Source: Oscillatoria acuminata PCC 6304 (lineage in GTDB: Bacteria; Cyanobacteriota; Cyanobacteriia; Cyanobacteriales; Laspinemataceae). Taken from it: a stretch of 64,000 bases of DNA. Below the pieces are notes generated by a model. It did no database searches. It was not told the DNA's origin and saw nothing but the letters and a program-made list of their open reading frames with translations. The stretch lies in assembly GCF_000317105.1 (NCBI RefSeq), contig NC_019693.1, forward strand, positions 5,271,227 to 5,335,226. Direction: 5' to 3'. Shown in pieces: positions 17,522-27,714 of this stretch; the first letter of the stretch is position 1, and each line of letters opens with the position of its first letter. A program made the position numbers and the translations under genes.

Positions 17522-18507
17522 AGGGGCGTTAATGGCCCGGTCGCCATCAGCACCCTCCCACGGGTTATAAGCCTTAGTTTATTAACATAATCTTAAGACT
17601 GGCTTGAACGATATCATGTTCTGCTCGGGAAAGGTGGAAGTTTTGTGCCTATAAAGCGTAACCTACCCTTTTCTCTGATTTTTTTTTCTAACCTCGGTTA
17701 GGTAGCGGTGCAGGCTCAAACTGGTGAGTGTTCAGGGATGCCGCACCCCCTTCCACACTGTTTTCCTAAGTCAAGGCAGTTTGGTCAGGTTTAGACTCCC
17801 AACTGCATCTTAGTCAGAAAGTTATTATATCTAGCTGACCGAGAGATGCAAACCATTCTCATGGGTTTTCAGCAGTCCTCGGGTGGAGTAGTCCTCGATT
17901 GATTTAAGGGGTCAATTCATGGCACTTTTGGAATTGCCCCCCAAGAAGTTCAAGGGTAAACGACTGTTAAGGCGTAAACTTTTGAACCCGGACCCGGTTT
18001 GGAACCGCTGAGAAATAGCCCACTCTTTGAGTGGGGATGCCCTCGGAGGAATTGAACACCCATTCGCGATCGCGCCCTTCCCAGGTTTCCAACATTTTTC
18101 AAGGAACTAACGTACTTCTCCGGATGCACCATTACCTGAGTGCAAATTGCGTTCCTCCGTCAGCGTTTCTCATAAATAGAGTCCAGGGCGAAGATATCCC
18201 CCAAATTAGCCCCTTTTGTTTAAAATAGGGATAGCGGTTCTTTGATGAATCCCCTCTATTTTTTTTCAACTGCGGGAAGGCTGTAGCTTTAGCTAAACGA
18301 GGAGTTGAGCAGTTTAGCGTTCAAAATGAGATCTCAGGGTTCATTCCCACAGTCCCCTTTTTTAGATGCCCTAACCCTGGATTAGGTTCACCAGGGGAAA
18401 GCTACTGAATAAGCGCGAAGTTTTTGGGACCGGATCGAGTCTGGGATCTCAACTCAAGCCAAACCCCCGTTGTCTATTGCGTTTTTAGGGTGCTATAAAA
18501 CCAATTC
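17522..18507. other. Long intergenic region with hairpin, no gene recognised
   Basis: Nearly 1 kb separates amiC from the next plus-strand gene. A perfect CCCACTC-TTT-GAGTGGG hairpin lies at 18019-18035. A doubled AGTCCTCG motif is near 17875-17897. An AT-rich stretch with T8 at about 18263 follows. No protein-like frame or tRNA was found. The region could carry a non-coding RNA around 17990-18120, but nothing beyond the hairpin supports that. Confidence 0.4.
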
Positions 18508-18894
18508 ATGCAGTTTTCTTGTTCTGTTCAACCTTGCCAGATTGTCTGTCTCGAACATCACGAAACTTGCCTCTATGCAGAAGTGATTCAAATTTTGGCA
18601 ACTCGTTCGATGTTCTGGTTGAGGCCCCTGATGTTGGTCGTGGGTCCTGTTCTGACCCGTCCCCCCTTTCCTGATGAATCCCGGGATCTGTATGATCTAA
18701 GGCAGGGTGCGGATCTTGTCTGGCCTCAAAGTTTATTCCGCTTGGCCTTAGATACGGAAGTGATTCCTTTGTTGATGGAACTGGAAAGTTTTCCTCCTCC
18801 AGAACCCGGGTTCTCGCCGATCGCCCACGATCGCCTCCGCTCTTTTGTTCAAGAGGTTTGGCAAGCTCACCCTGAAGCATTTGAGGGGTGTTAG
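18508..18894 (+). CDS. Conserved cyanobacterial hypothetical protein
   Basis: This is a 128-residue protein without signal peptide or membrane helices. Its central part (EVIQILATRSMFWLRPLMLVVG) and C-terminal part (LVWPQSLFRLALDTEVIPLLMEL, then HDRLRSFVQEVWQAHPEAF) read as a real folded protein and resemble small unknowns of cyanobacteria. An overlapping minus-strand frame of 136 codons has low-complexity, implausible composition and is judged a shadow. The gene converges with dapL. No function is proposed. Confidence 0.65.
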   Translation: MQFSCSVQPCQIVCLEHHETCLYAEVIQILATRSMFWLRPLMLVVGPVLTRPPFPDESRDLYDLRQGADLVWPQSLFRLALDTEVIPLLMELESFPPPEPGFSPIAHDRLRSFVQEVWQAHPEAFEGC

Positions 18895-18924
18895 CGCTCG
18901 CCTCCCACGACTGCATCCGCTTTT

Positions 18925-20097
18925 TTATTGATACCTAATTCCCGCATCTTTCATGCGGTGAATCCCCTCCATTATTCTCTCTTCCGTTAGAGTTAAAGCA
19001 ATTCTAAAAAACCCTTCCCCTGCCGCGCCATACCCGTTCCCGGGTGGGACGATAATGCCGCATTTTTCTAACAGCAACGTGACAAACTCCGACGAAGAAT
19101 AGCCTGGGGGAACGGGAGTCCAGACATATAAGGTGGCTTTCGGCGGTGAAATCGGCCAACCGAGAGATTGTAACCCTTGAATTAAGATATCTCGGCGATT
19201 TTGATACACAGAAATTACCGATTGCAGTTCTTCTTCTGTAGTGGAAAATCCGGCGATCGCAGCCCGTTGAATGGCCTTAAATACGCCCGAATCTACATTG
19301 GATTTCACCTGCCGTAATCCTTGAATTCCTTTGGCATTCCCCACAGCAAAGCCAATGCGCCATCCAGTCATATTATAGGCTTTCGATAAACTGTGAAATT
19401 CTAGAGTGACATCCTTGGCACCAGGTACTTCTAAGACGCTGGGGGGTTTATAGCCGTCATACGCCATTTCTGCATAAGCATGATCATGACAGAGCAAGAT
19501 GTCATGTTTGCGACAAAATGCGACTAATTTTTCAAAAAATTCTAAAGAGGCGATCGCCCCAGTGGGATTGCTGGGATAATTAATCCACAACAATTTGGTC
19601 TGTCGCGCCACCGCTTCTGGAATCGCCTCTAAATCGGGTAAAAATTCTCGTTCTGGTGTCAGCGGCATGACATAGGGTTCGCCACCGGCAAACAGGGTCG
19701 ATGACCGATAAACCGGGTAACCCGGGTCCGGAATTAAGGTATAGTCTCCCGGTTCTACAAAGGCTAAAAAGGTATTATGAATCGCTTCTTTTGAGCCAAT
19801 TGAAGAGACAATTTCTTGGTCTGGGTCTAATCCTTTCACCCCAAACCGTTTCTCCATCCACTGTACCGCTGCTTCTCGGAACTCCTGGGTTCCCTGATAC
19901 GGGGGATAGTTATGGGTTGCTGGATCCTCGATCGCCGCATGCATAGCCTGAAGAATATGGGTGGGAGTCGGTTTGTCCGGATCGCCGACTCCCATATTAA
20001 TGATGTCAATCCCTTTGGCAATGAGTTCGTGGCGCTTGCGGTCAATCTCCGCAAATAGATAGGGAGGAATTTTCTCTAAACGTTTGGCAAACTGCAT
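18925..20097 (-). CDS. dapL: LL-diaminopimelate aminotransferase (class I/II PLP aminotransferase)
   Basis: The 390-residue enzyme is a fold-type I aminotransferase. The PLP lysine lies in SLSKAYNMTGWRIG, the cofactor aspartate region reads LLCHDHAYAEMAYDG, and NYPSNPTG plus FRIALT complete the family set. The N-terminal IINMGVGDPDKPTP and Y-P-P-Y-Q-G blocks fit the LL-DAP aminotransferase subfamily used by cyanobacteria. That enzyme makes LL-diaminopimelate directly from tetrahydrodipicolinate, feeding lysine and peptidoglycan synthesis. Many cyanobacteria carry two such paralogues, so substrate specificity is inferred; another aromatic or alanine-type aminotransferase activity remains possible. 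Confidence 0.85.
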   Translation of the reverse strand: MQFAKRLEKIPPYLFAEIDRKRHELIAKGIDIINMGVGDPDKPTPTHILQAMHAAIEDPATHNYPPYQGTQEFREAAVQWMEKRFGVKGLDPDQEIVSSIGSKEAIHNTFLAFVEPGDYTLIPDPGYPVYRSSTLFAGGEPYVMPLTPEREFLPDLEAIPEAVARQTKLLWINYPSNPTGAIASLEFFEKLVAFCRKHDILLCHDHAYAEMAYDGYKPPSVLEVPGAKDVTLEFHSLSKAYNMTGWRIGFAVGNAKGIQGLRQVKSNVDSGVFKAIQRAAIAGFSTTEEELQSVISVYQNRRDILIQGLQSLGWPISPPKATLYVWTPVPPGYSSSEFVTLLLEKCGIIVPPGNGYGAAGEGFFRIALTLTEERIMEGIHRMKDAGIRYQ

Positions 20098-20321
20098 GAC
20101 GACGTGACAACCCGATCCAGGTCAGCATAAAAAACCTGAAAACAGTTTACCGCACTTTTTGATCCCTTAAAGTTTCTTTTTTACCGAGGGAAACAAACCC
20201 TGTAAGCTGGGGCCCTGAGTAGTGGGTTGCCGGTCCAATGCACCCTGATTCAGGGGTTACAACCGATTGAAGGCTGTTTTTTAGTTGGGGGTTGGTTTAG
20301 GCTGCGATCGCATTGGATGTT

Positions 20322-20543
20322 TTAGCGACTTGCAACTAATTGAATGCGACCTGCATCCATTTCCGCCATTAATAATTCCAGGGCTTCATAATCTACATCA
20401 TCGATATAACCAAGGCGGCTTAACTCAGAGTTGATACCATTTTCGATATCTGGAGTTAACTGCTTGATATAGAGCGCTTTCTCTACCAGTTGACGAATCA
20501 CTGCGGTACCTCGCATGGGGTCGATCGGGAGAACTCGATACAT
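20322..20543 (-). CDS. Small conserved hypothetical protein
   Basis: The 73-residue protein begins MYRVLPIDPMRGTAVIRQLVEKAL and ends in an acidic helix (DYEALELLMAEMDAGRIQLVASR). The composition is well balanced for a small all-helical soluble protein, and similar small proteins occur in cyanobacteria. It has no recognisable catalytic motif. It lies downstream of, and opposite to, the STAS gene and in the same direction as dapL. Confidence 0.62.
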   Translation of the reverse strand: MYRVLPIDPMRGTAVIRQLVEKALYIKQLTPDIENGINSELSRLGYIDDVDYEALELLMAEMDAGRIQLVASR

Positions 20544-20868
20544 CTGTCATTGTCCGCTGAATCTTCATCGGAGCGAGTGATAAGATGCCGCCTTGGTTGG
20601 TGATTTCGATCGCATAAAAAATTGACAGGCTGTGATACCCAGAACCCACCCCCCATTTTTCCGGTCTGAAAAAGGTCACTGATGCAGTTGAGTATAATTT
20701 AATACGTTTTAGAGGTTCTTAATGAAAACTTTATAAAACCTGGAGTAAATAAAAAGATTCAACGAAAGCACTCCCCCCCTATAGAAGATTTTCTAGCACC
20801 TAGACTAGAGTATAAAAACAAGATGTTAAATTTCCTTAAAAAATAGGCTTTCAGTCGAGGTTAAACAG

Positions 20869-21204
20869 ATGCTGACTAATCTTGCCAGTCCCGAAATTAG
20901 CTTAGTTCGGTTACAGGGTGAATTCAATGCCTCTAATGCGGCTGCACTTCAAACACAACTGACCTCAGTGGTTCAGTCTTCGATCCCTTCTACGGTTCTG
21001 GTCGATATGGAAAAAGTTAATTTCCTCGATAGTGCCGGTCTGATGGCGTTAGTTTCAGCCATGAGTCTGGCTCATCGACTCAACCGCCGCTTTAGTTTAT
21101 GTGGCGTCTCTCCCTCGATTCGGATTATTTTTGAAATCACTCAACTCGATCGCGTATTTGAGCTATTTGAAACTCGGGCAGAATTTGAAGCCCTTCTAAG
21201 TTAA
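20869..21204 (+). CDS. STAS-domain protein (anti-sigma factor antagonist type)
   Basis: This 111-residue single-domain protein has the STAS fold. The phosphorylatable serine sits in FLDSAGLMALVSA, preceded by the VLVDMEKV strand, with the closing IRIIFEITQLDRVFELF segment. Such proteins are switched by phosphorylation on this serine by an anti-sigma kinase and dephosphorylated by PP2C-type phosphatases. No kinase or phosphatase is adjacent. TATAAA at about 20811 is a possible -10 element. The gene is followed by a strong palindromic terminator. Confidence 0.88.
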   Translation: MLTNLASPEISLVRLQGEFNASNAAALQTQLTSVVQSSIPSTVLVDMEKVNFLDSAGLMALVSAMSLAHRLNRRFSLCGVSPSIRIIFEITQLDRVFELFETRAEFEALLS

Positions 21205-21279
21205 ACCTACTTTCTGAACAGTTAAATGCCTATCTGGCTTTGATTCACTTGATTAAGACGGCTTACAAAACAACCTTAA

Positions 21280-21328
21280 AAAGGGGCAAAATTTCTACAA
21301 ATTTTAAAACCTAAAATTTTGCCCCTTT
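21280..21328 (+). terminator. Hairpin terminator after STAS gene
   Basis: A perfect 15-bp inverted repeat, AAAGGGGCAAAATTT (21280-21294) and AAATTTTGCCCCTTT (21314-21328), lies 75 bases after the stop codon. Confidence 0.75.
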
Positions 21329-21661
21329 GCCTACAATGTGGACAGAAAAATATTAATCAGCATAGCTGGATAGGTTTTGAAATTATTTTTTTATTAAACA
21401 TCGATATTTATAATCATAAATCTCAAAATCCCCCAAGGGGTTTTACACTAAATTCCAATTGAAAATTTAAGGCCAAAATATGCATAGATGCAGATACTGA
21501 TTGGTTAAAAATTAATTAGTTTCTTAATACAATAAAATTAATCGAATGGCTCTTAACAAAAAATATGCTAAATTTTTGTCCAAAGGTAATATTCGATATT
21601 TGGGGCTAACCATCTGCTCTGTAGCGAGTTTAAATCATTCTGACCCTAAAATTTAATGAAT

Positions 21662-21712
21662 GGGAGCATCTGGCTCCCTAATGATCATTGAAAGCAAGAT
21701 GCTCCCACGGAT
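21662..21712 (+). repeat. Dispersed ~52-bp palindromic repeat, copy A
   Basis: The block starts GGGAGCATCTGGCTCCC and ends in a 23-base segment identical, in reverse complement, to 36671-36693. The segment between also aligns with few differences. A partial inverted echo (GGAGCATCTTGCT) lies at about 21757. It is a small non-coding mobile-type repeat in the STAS/radical SAM gap. Confidence 0.65.
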
Positions 21713-21962
21713 GATGTGGAATTGGAGCAAGGAATTCAAACTGGAGAACCTTGTAGTAGGAGCATCTTGCTGGCTTGTTTATAAAAAACGGCAGGCTAGA
21801 CGCGCTTCCATCCCTAAAATCTCTTCAGTCTTCAGCCCTGAGCCTTCATCCTTTCCGACAACCGTATAAAATAAAGAGGCTCGAATGGCGCATCCGTATG
21901 AACTGGATGTGACTGGGCCCTGATGAAGGGCATCGAGAACCATTAGAAAGTAGAGAGTTGCC

Positions 21963-24599
21963 GTGTCAGTTGCAGTAGAGAAACTCCTCACCCCAGACAT
22001 ATTACAACCCGCTCGTTATCTGGGTAATGAGTTGGGGGCGGTGCATAAACCTTGGGACAGTGCCGCTGTGCGTTGGGTGCTCACCTATCCAGAAGTTTAT
22101 GAGGTAGGAGCCTCCAATTTAGGGCATCTGATTCTATACAATATTTTGAATGCCCAACCGCGACAGCTTTGCGATCGCTCCTATTTACCGGGTGCGGACC
22201 TGGTTTTGAAGCTGCGAAATACTCAGACTCCGTTATTTTCCGTGGAGTCCAAGCGATCGCTGCCGGAATTTGACATCCTTGGATTCAGCCTCAGTTATGA
22301 ACTTGGGGCCACCAATATCTTGGAAATGTTGGACCTAGGGCGCATTCCCCTAACCGCCCAAGCTCGTTCTAGTCCAGGTCCCTGGAACGTGGAAACTGGA
22401 AGCTGGCCCCTCATATTTGCCGGGGGCCAAACCGCCACCTCTAACCCGGAACCCTACGCGGAGTTTTTTGACTTTATCGCCCTCGGTGATGGGGAGGAAC
22501 TCCTGCCGGAAATTGGGTTAGTGCTTGAAGAAGGCAAAGCTGCGGGATTGACTCGGGAAGAATTGCTGTTTGATTTAGCGCAAGTTCCGGGGGTGTACGT
22601 TCCCCAGTTCTACGATATGGCGGAGGATGGATCCGTGCATCCCAACCGTCCCGGAGTGCCGAAACGGGTGTTGCGGCGAGTTGCCACTCCGATTCCTGCC
22701 TATTCCATTGGATTAGTGCCTTATGTGGAAACGGTGCACGATCGCCTGACAATGGAAATTCGCCGAGGATGCACCCGGGGTTGTCGCTTCTGTCAACCGG
22801 GAATGCTGACTCGTCCTGCCCGAGATGTGGATCCTGACCAGGTAATCGAGGCGATCGAAGCCGGAATGAGGGCTACCGGCTATAACGAATTTTCCCTATT
22901 ATCCCTGAGTTGTTCCGACTATCTCGCCTTGCCTGCGGTGGGAATGGAAATCAAAAACCGACTCAAGGACCAAAATATTTCACTGTCCCTGCCGTCGCAA
23001 CGGGTCGATCGCTTTGATGAAAATATTGCCAATATTCTTGGTGGCACTCGCACCAGTGGGTTGACTTTCGCACCCGAAGCGGGAACGCAGCGGATGCGGG
23101 ATATCATTAATAAAGGACTGACCAACGAAGAATTGTGGCGGGGCATTAAAACCGCTTACGAGCAGGGCTGGAATAAAGTCAAACTTTATTTTATGATCGG
23201 CTTACCTGGAGAAACCGACGCGGATGTTCTCGGAATTGCCGAAACCGTCCATTGGCTCCAGCAGGAGTGTCGTACCCTAGGAGGGAAGCGGTTAGAGGTC
23301 ACCTTGACCATTTCTAACTTTACGCCGAAACCCCATACTCCGTTCCAATGGCATTCTGTCTCTACGGCTGAATTTTTGAGGAAGCAGGACCTGCTTCGCC
23401 AGGAATTTCGCCGGATGCGAGGGGTGAAGGCCAATTTTACGGATGTGCGGATTTCAGCGATGGAAGATTTTGTGGGCCGTGGCGATCGCCGGTTAGCGCC
23501 AGTGGTGCGTCGGGCTTGGGAACTGGGTGCTGGGATGGATTCTTGGTGGGAGAGTTTGGACCGGGCTTTTGGAGCCTGGACCCAGGCGATCGCCGAATCT
23601 GATTTAAGCTGGAAATACCGGCAAGTCGAAAGTGGCGAATGGAACGTCATGGACGGCACTGGCACCGACTTAGATGCTCGTCTCGATGCGCCTCTGCCCT
23701 GGGATTTCCTAGATACCGGAATTGATAAAAACTGGTTGAAAGAAGATCTCAAGCTGGCACTGGCAGCAGCAACGGTTCCCGACTGTTCTTTTGAGGGTTG
23801 CTCCCATTGTGGGGTCTGTGGTGTGGACTTTGGTCACAATATCGTCGTAGCACCCCTGCCGATTCCTGCATTTGCCGGTCACTTTTCGCCTAACATCGAT
23901 CGCGTCCAACGATTGCGACTGTGGATGGGTAAACTGGGTGACATGGCACTGGTGAGCCATCTGGATTTGCTCCGAGTATTCGATCGCGCTGTACGCCGAG
24001 CGGATTTACCAATCTCCTTCACTGGGGGATATCATCCGGGACCTCGAATTGCACCGGCGAACGCTCTGACCCTGGGTTACACCTCGGAAAGCGAAATCGT
24101 AGATTTTGAACTGACTGAACTCATGGATCCCGAGGAATTCCGGGAAAGGTTGAGTGCTCAACTTCCGGCAGACCTGCCGATTCATCGGATTGAACCCGTG
24201 GCGGTGAAAGCGCCTTCGGCGAGTCAACTCCTGGACCAAGCGGAGTATATTCTGCGATTGGGTTTAACCCCCTCGTCAGATCCGGAGGTAGCTTTGCAAG
24301 GGTCAGACTGGCAGCAGTGGATCTCTGAAATCCTGGCTGCTGAGGAAATTGAATGGGAACATACGACCAAAAAAGGGAAAGTCAAATGGGTGAATCTGCG
24401 CGATCGCCTCTTTGAATTGGAACAAGTTGAAGTGTCCACCGATGCCTTGACTTGCACCCTCCGCGTTCTCGGGAGTTGTCGTCACGACGGGACCCTATTA
24501 CGTCCCACCCATATCCTCTATATGTTTGAAAGGATGGCAAAACGCGAGTTTGAGCTGTTACACGCTCACCGAAAACAGTTGATTTTGGCTGAAATCTGA
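21963..24599 (+). CDS. TIGR03960 family B12-binding-type radical SAM protein fused to a DUF2344 domain
   Basis: The 878-residue protein starts at GTG 21963. The N-terminal ~200 residues are cobalamin-binding-like. The radical SAM core begins at RRGCTRGCRFCQPGML, giving the CxxxCxxC cluster ligands, followed by LSCSDYL and the GLTFAPEAGTQRMR region. The C-terminal third (about 650-878) is the DUF2344 domain (MGKLGDMALVSHLDLLRVFDRAVRRADLP...). A cysteine cluster CSFEGCSHCGVCG sits at the junction and could bind a second iron-sulfur centre. The substrate is unknown. The gene precedes rne, a conserved order in cyanobacteria that suggests an RNA- or tRNA-modifying role, but this is inference. Confidence 0.9.
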   Translation: MSVAVEKLLTPDILQPARYLGNELGAVHKPWDSAAVRWVLTYPEVYEVGASNLGHLILYNILNAQPRQLCDRSYLPGADLVLKLRNTQTPLFSVESKRSLPEFDILGFSLSYELGATNILEMLDLGRIPLTAQARSSPGPWNVETGSWPLIFAGGQTATSNPEPYAEFFDFIALGDGEELLPEIGLVLEEGKAAGLTREELLFDLAQVPGVYVPQFYDMAEDGSVHPNRPGVPKRVLRRVATPIPAYSIGLVPYVETVHDRLTMEIRRGCTRGCRFCQPGMLTRPARDVDPDQVIEAIEAGMRATGYNEFSLLSLSCSDYLALPAVGMEIKNRLKDQNISLSLPSQRVDRFDENIANILGGTRTSGLTFAPEAGTQRMRDIINKGLTNEELWRGIKTAYEQGWNKVKLYFMIGLPGETDADVLGIAETVHWLQQECRTLGGKRLEVTLTISNFTPKPHTPFQWHSVSTAEFLRKQDLLRQEFRRMRGVKANFTDVRISAMEDFVGRGDRRLAPVVRRAWELGAGMDSWWESLDRAFGAWTQAIAESDLSWKYRQVESGEWNVMDGTGTDLDARLDAPLPWDFLDTGIDKNWLKEDLKLALAAATVPDCSFEGCSHCGVCGVDFGHNIVVAPLPIPAFAGHFSPNIDRVQRLRLWMGKLGDMALVSHLDLLRVFDRAVRRADLPISFTGGYHPGPRIAPANALTLGYTSESEIVDFELTELMDPEEFRERLSAQLPADLPIHRIEPVAVKAPSASQLLDQAEYILRLGLTPSSDPEVALQGSDWQQWISEILAAEEIEWEHTTKKGKVKWVNLRDRLFELEQVEVSTDALTCTLRVLGSCRHDGTLLRPTHILYMFERMAKREFELLHAHRKQLILAEI

Positions 24600-25618
24600 A
24601 ATTTATTTACCGCTATGCGAGATTCTGCTAAAATATAACCCGATGGCCCAACCCATCCTTACCTGAAGCGACAGGAACTCAGCTTTTGAGAACGTTTAGG
24701 GTTTCCTGCCTTAAACTCGTCCAAATTGAGTCATATTGAGTCAGCCCAGGGTAAAAAGTTGAAGGGCCTTTAAAAAAGGCCATCGTCATAGAGAGCATTC
24801 GATCAAGACAAACAGCCAAGGGACCTTTAAAACGGGTCAAGTTTTGAGAAAGCAACAGAGACAGAGCCGGTCGCTGTTCTCCTGTCGGACCCTGATGTTG
24901 TGATATCCCTTTCTGGCTAAGTGCGAAGCCGTTCAGGGTAAATTTGTCAAGATTAATTTCCAACTTTCTGTTCTCTATACAGTCACTACAGTGTCAAAGG
25001 GGCAATCAACACCTCGGTAGTTGTGGCTGGACAAACCGTAGAGAGGCGAAATTTAGCAGTTCTACGACCTTACTGACGCGCACCAGATGCCAAGCACGAG
25101 ATGCTGGCAATCATTCCCTGCCGCCAAAACTTTCAGAATTTAGATGTATTCTTTGTCAGTTCCATAAGAGGGATTGGATACCCACTCTTTCGCCAGAGGG
25201 AATCCAAAGTATTCTACGAATGTAGTCGGGATACCCTTTTAATCGTAGCTATTGATTCGATCGCTTCGGTCACGGGCTTTTCGGCAATAGCTCTAGCTTG
25301 GACCCAACGAGGGATATCAAAGATTAATTTTCCGCCCTAGCGGGTCGGTTCAGTATTAGATACAAAGGACAAAAAACTGGGTTTAAGGCCCAAAGCCATT
25401 AGCTTTTGCCAGCATAAATTTTGTCAAAAACCCTTGTTGTCTTCCCTCTACTGTCCCGACACCCTAGAACATCAAGTTTCGTTTTTTCTATAGCTACATA
25501 GGAAGCGGTCATCGGTCGTACTGGGCTTTTGATGCCACGAGCGAACCCAGTAAACGTAGAGACTCCACTAAAAGTCTGAAGTTGGTGATAGCTCATAGCC
25601 AAGTTTTGAGGAAATTGA
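24600..25618. other. Long leader region upstream of rne
   Basis: About 1 kb without a credible gene lies between two plus-strand genes. A GGCCTTT/AAAGGCC hairpin lies near 24763-24781. TAAAATATAA at about 24631 is AT-rich and promoter-like. Two overlapping frames of 93-94 codons (24679-24963 and 24944-25225) have shadow-like composition. In cyanobacteria rne has a long 5' untranslated region used for autoregulation by RNase E, which is the likely use of this stretch. Confidence 0.5.
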
Positions 25619-27712
25619 ATGCCGAAGCAAATTATTATCGCAGAGCAGTATAGAATTGCTGCTGTTTTTTCTGAAGATCAGATTCAGGAACTCGTCGTCG
25701 CCACCGGAACGCATCAAGTCAGTGATATCTATCTCGGAGTAGTGGAAAACGTCCTACCGGGGATAGATGCAGCCTTTGTCAACATCGGCGATCCGGACCG
25801 CAATGGATTTATTCACGTTACCGACCTTGGACCGTTACGCTTAAAACGCTCGTCTGGAGCCATTACGGAACTGTTGTCACCCCAACAAAAAGTTCTGGTC
25901 CAAGTCATGAAGGAACCGACGGGAAATAAGGGACCCCGCCTAACTGGGAATATTACTCTTCCCGGTCGCTATCTGGTCCTGATGCCGTTCGGTCGTGGGG
26001 TGAACCTCTCTCGCCGAATCCGCACGGAAGCAGAACGGAATCGACTCCGAGCCTTAGCTATTTTAATTAAGCCAGCAGGGATGGGACTGTTAGTCCGCAC
26101 GGAAGCTGAAGGGGTCGGGGAAGAGGCGATTTTAGAAGATTTAGAGTTTCTCCAAAAACAGTGGGAGGATGTTCAACGAGAAGCGGCGACGATTCGTCCT
26201 CCGGCACTGTTGAATCGAGATGATGATTTTATTCAGCGCGTGCTTCGGGATATGTACAGCGCTGATGTGAATCGAATTGTGGTTGATGCCAGCACTGGGG
26301 TGAAGCGCGTCAAGCAACAGTTGATGAGTTGGAATGAGGGTAAGACGCCGCCAGGGGTGTTAATTGATGAACACCGCGAGCGCACTCCGATTTTGGAATA
26401 TTTTCGGGTAAATGCGGCGATTCGCGAAGCGCTGAAACCGAGGGTGGATTTACCGTCTGGGGGTTACATTATTATTGAGCCGACGGAAGCGCTAACGGTG
26501 ATTGATGTTAACTCGGGTTCGTTTACGCGATCGGCCACTTCCCGGGAAACGGTGTTATGGACCAACTGTGAAGCGGCAACGGAAATCGCCCGTCAATTGC
26601 GGTTACGGAATATCGCTGGGGTGATTATTGTCGATTTTATTGATATGGACTCCCGTCGCGACCAATTGCAGGTTCTGGAGCATTTCAATAAGGCCCTGAA
26701 AGCGGATAAAAATCGACCGCAAATTGCTCAACTCTCGGAGTTGGGGTTGGTTGAACTGACCCGCAAGCGCCAAGGTCAGAATGTGTATGAATTGTTTAGT
26801 CGCTCTTGTCCGACTTGTGGGGGAGCAGGACATCTTGTGCATCTGCCGGGAGAAGGGGAAGGTCCGATTGAACCGAGTCAGCCGATTCTCCCCGATGTGA
26901 GCGATCGCCTGGTGGTCCCCTCGCCAGTTAAGGAAACTCGCGTCCCGGAACCCACTGTCCGCGATATCCCCGATTATGAGGCAACGACAGAAGTCTCGGA
27001 CTTGGATCTGCTCAATCATCCCAGCTATCAAGAATTGGGTCCAGGAGGCCCTCGCCGTCGCCGTCGTCGTCGCTTAGATGGGGGTGAAGGTGAAGCAACC
27101 GAGGAAACAGCGGTAAAAACTCCTGCGGCGGTTCGCAGTATCTCGCCGATCCTACCGGGGAGTCGAGAACCGAAAACGGAATGGACGGAACCGGAACCTT
27201 ATGTGGCTGCTCCCGCTTATGCGCTGACGAATGACCGAGATCTGCGATCGCCTAAAGAGGATCGTCCCGATCGCTCGGATCGGGGTCGCCGAATCCGCGA
27301 TTATGACAAGGTGAACGAACCGGCAGAGGTGATTCACGTCGAAATGACGCCGGAAGAGCAAGATGTCTATGCGCTGATGGGGATTTCTCCGTTGATCCTC
27401 CGGGAAGATGAGGTGAAACCTCCCAAATCAGCCGTGATCTCGGTGACGGAACCGGGAGAGTCGGTTTCTTCTTTCTCGGAACCGAGTTTTGACGATGAAG
27501 AACCGATCGCAGAGGCGGATGTAGAGGAGGAGTCTCCCGAGGAGGAGTCTCCCGAGGAGAATTTTGCTCCAGTTCATCAGGCAGAGGCTGAACCCGATTC
27601 TGATGATGATGATGAGGACATCTCCGCATCCTATGAGGAAGACAATGAGGATAATTCGGCTGGAGTCGCCATTCGTCGTCGCCGTCGTCGTTCTTCTGCC
27701 TCCGATAGTTAG
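25619..27712 (+). CDS. rne: Ribonuclease E/G
   Basis: The 697-residue endonuclease starts at ATG 25619, preceded by GAGG. It has an embedded S1 domain (about 35-125) and the RNase E catalytic domain. The metal-binding aspartates lie in VIDVNSGSFT (Asp296) and IIVDFIDMD, and the Zn-link is CPTCGGAGH (about 400-408). The tail after residue 410 is disordered and acidic. It carries a seven-Arg tract (479-485) and a six-Arg tract near the C-terminus (686-691). In Anabaena an arginine-rich motif of RNase E binds PNPase. The enzyme starts bulk mRNA decay and rRNA processing. rnhB follows, as in other cyanobacteria, with a repeat element inserted between them. Confidence 0.95.
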   Translation: MPKQIIIAEQYRIAAVFSEDQIQELVVATGTHQVSDIYLGVVENVLPGIDAAFVNIGDPDRNGFIHVTDLGPLRLKRSSGAITELLSPQQKVLVQVMKEPTGNKGPRLTGNITLPGRYLVLMPFGRGVNLSRRIRTEAERNRLRALAILIKPAGMGLLVRTEAEGVGEEAILEDLEFLQKQWEDVQREAATIRPPALLNRDDDFIQRVLRDMYSADVNRIVVDASTGVKRVKQQLMSWNEGKTPPGVLIDEHRERTPILEYFRVNAAIREALKPRVDLPSGGYIIIEPTEALTVIDVNSGSFTRSATSRETVLWTNCEAATEIARQLRLRNIAGVIIVDFIDMDSRRDQLQVLEHFNKALKADKNRPQIAQLSELGLVELTRKRQGQNVYELFSRSCPTCGGAGHLVHLPGEGEGPIEPSQPILPDVSDRLVVPSPVKETRVPEPTVRDIPDYEATTEVSDLDLLNHPSYQELGPGGPRRRRRRRLDGGEGEATEETAVKTPAAVRSISPILPGSREPKTEWTEPEPYVAAPAYALTNDRDLRSPKEDRPDRSDRGRRIRDYDKVNEPAEVIHVEMTPEEQDVYALMGISPLILREDEVKPPKSAVISVTEPGESVSSFSEPSFDDEEPIAEADVEEESPEEESPEENFAPVHQAEAEPDSDDDDEDISASYEEDNEDNSAGVAIRRRRRRSSASDS

Positions 27713-27714
27713 TC

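Noticed and set aside
18035-18060. GGAATTGAACACC looks like a minus-strand tRNA T-arm
   Set aside because: The stem has mismatches, and no acceptor, D or anticodon arms are found around it.
18506-18916. 136-codon minus-strand frame
   Set aside because: It fully overlaps the better plus-strand gene and has low-complexity, non-protein-like composition.
24944-25225. 93-codon frame upstream of rne
   Set aside because: It overlaps another frame, has no family resemblance, and lies where an rne leader is expected.
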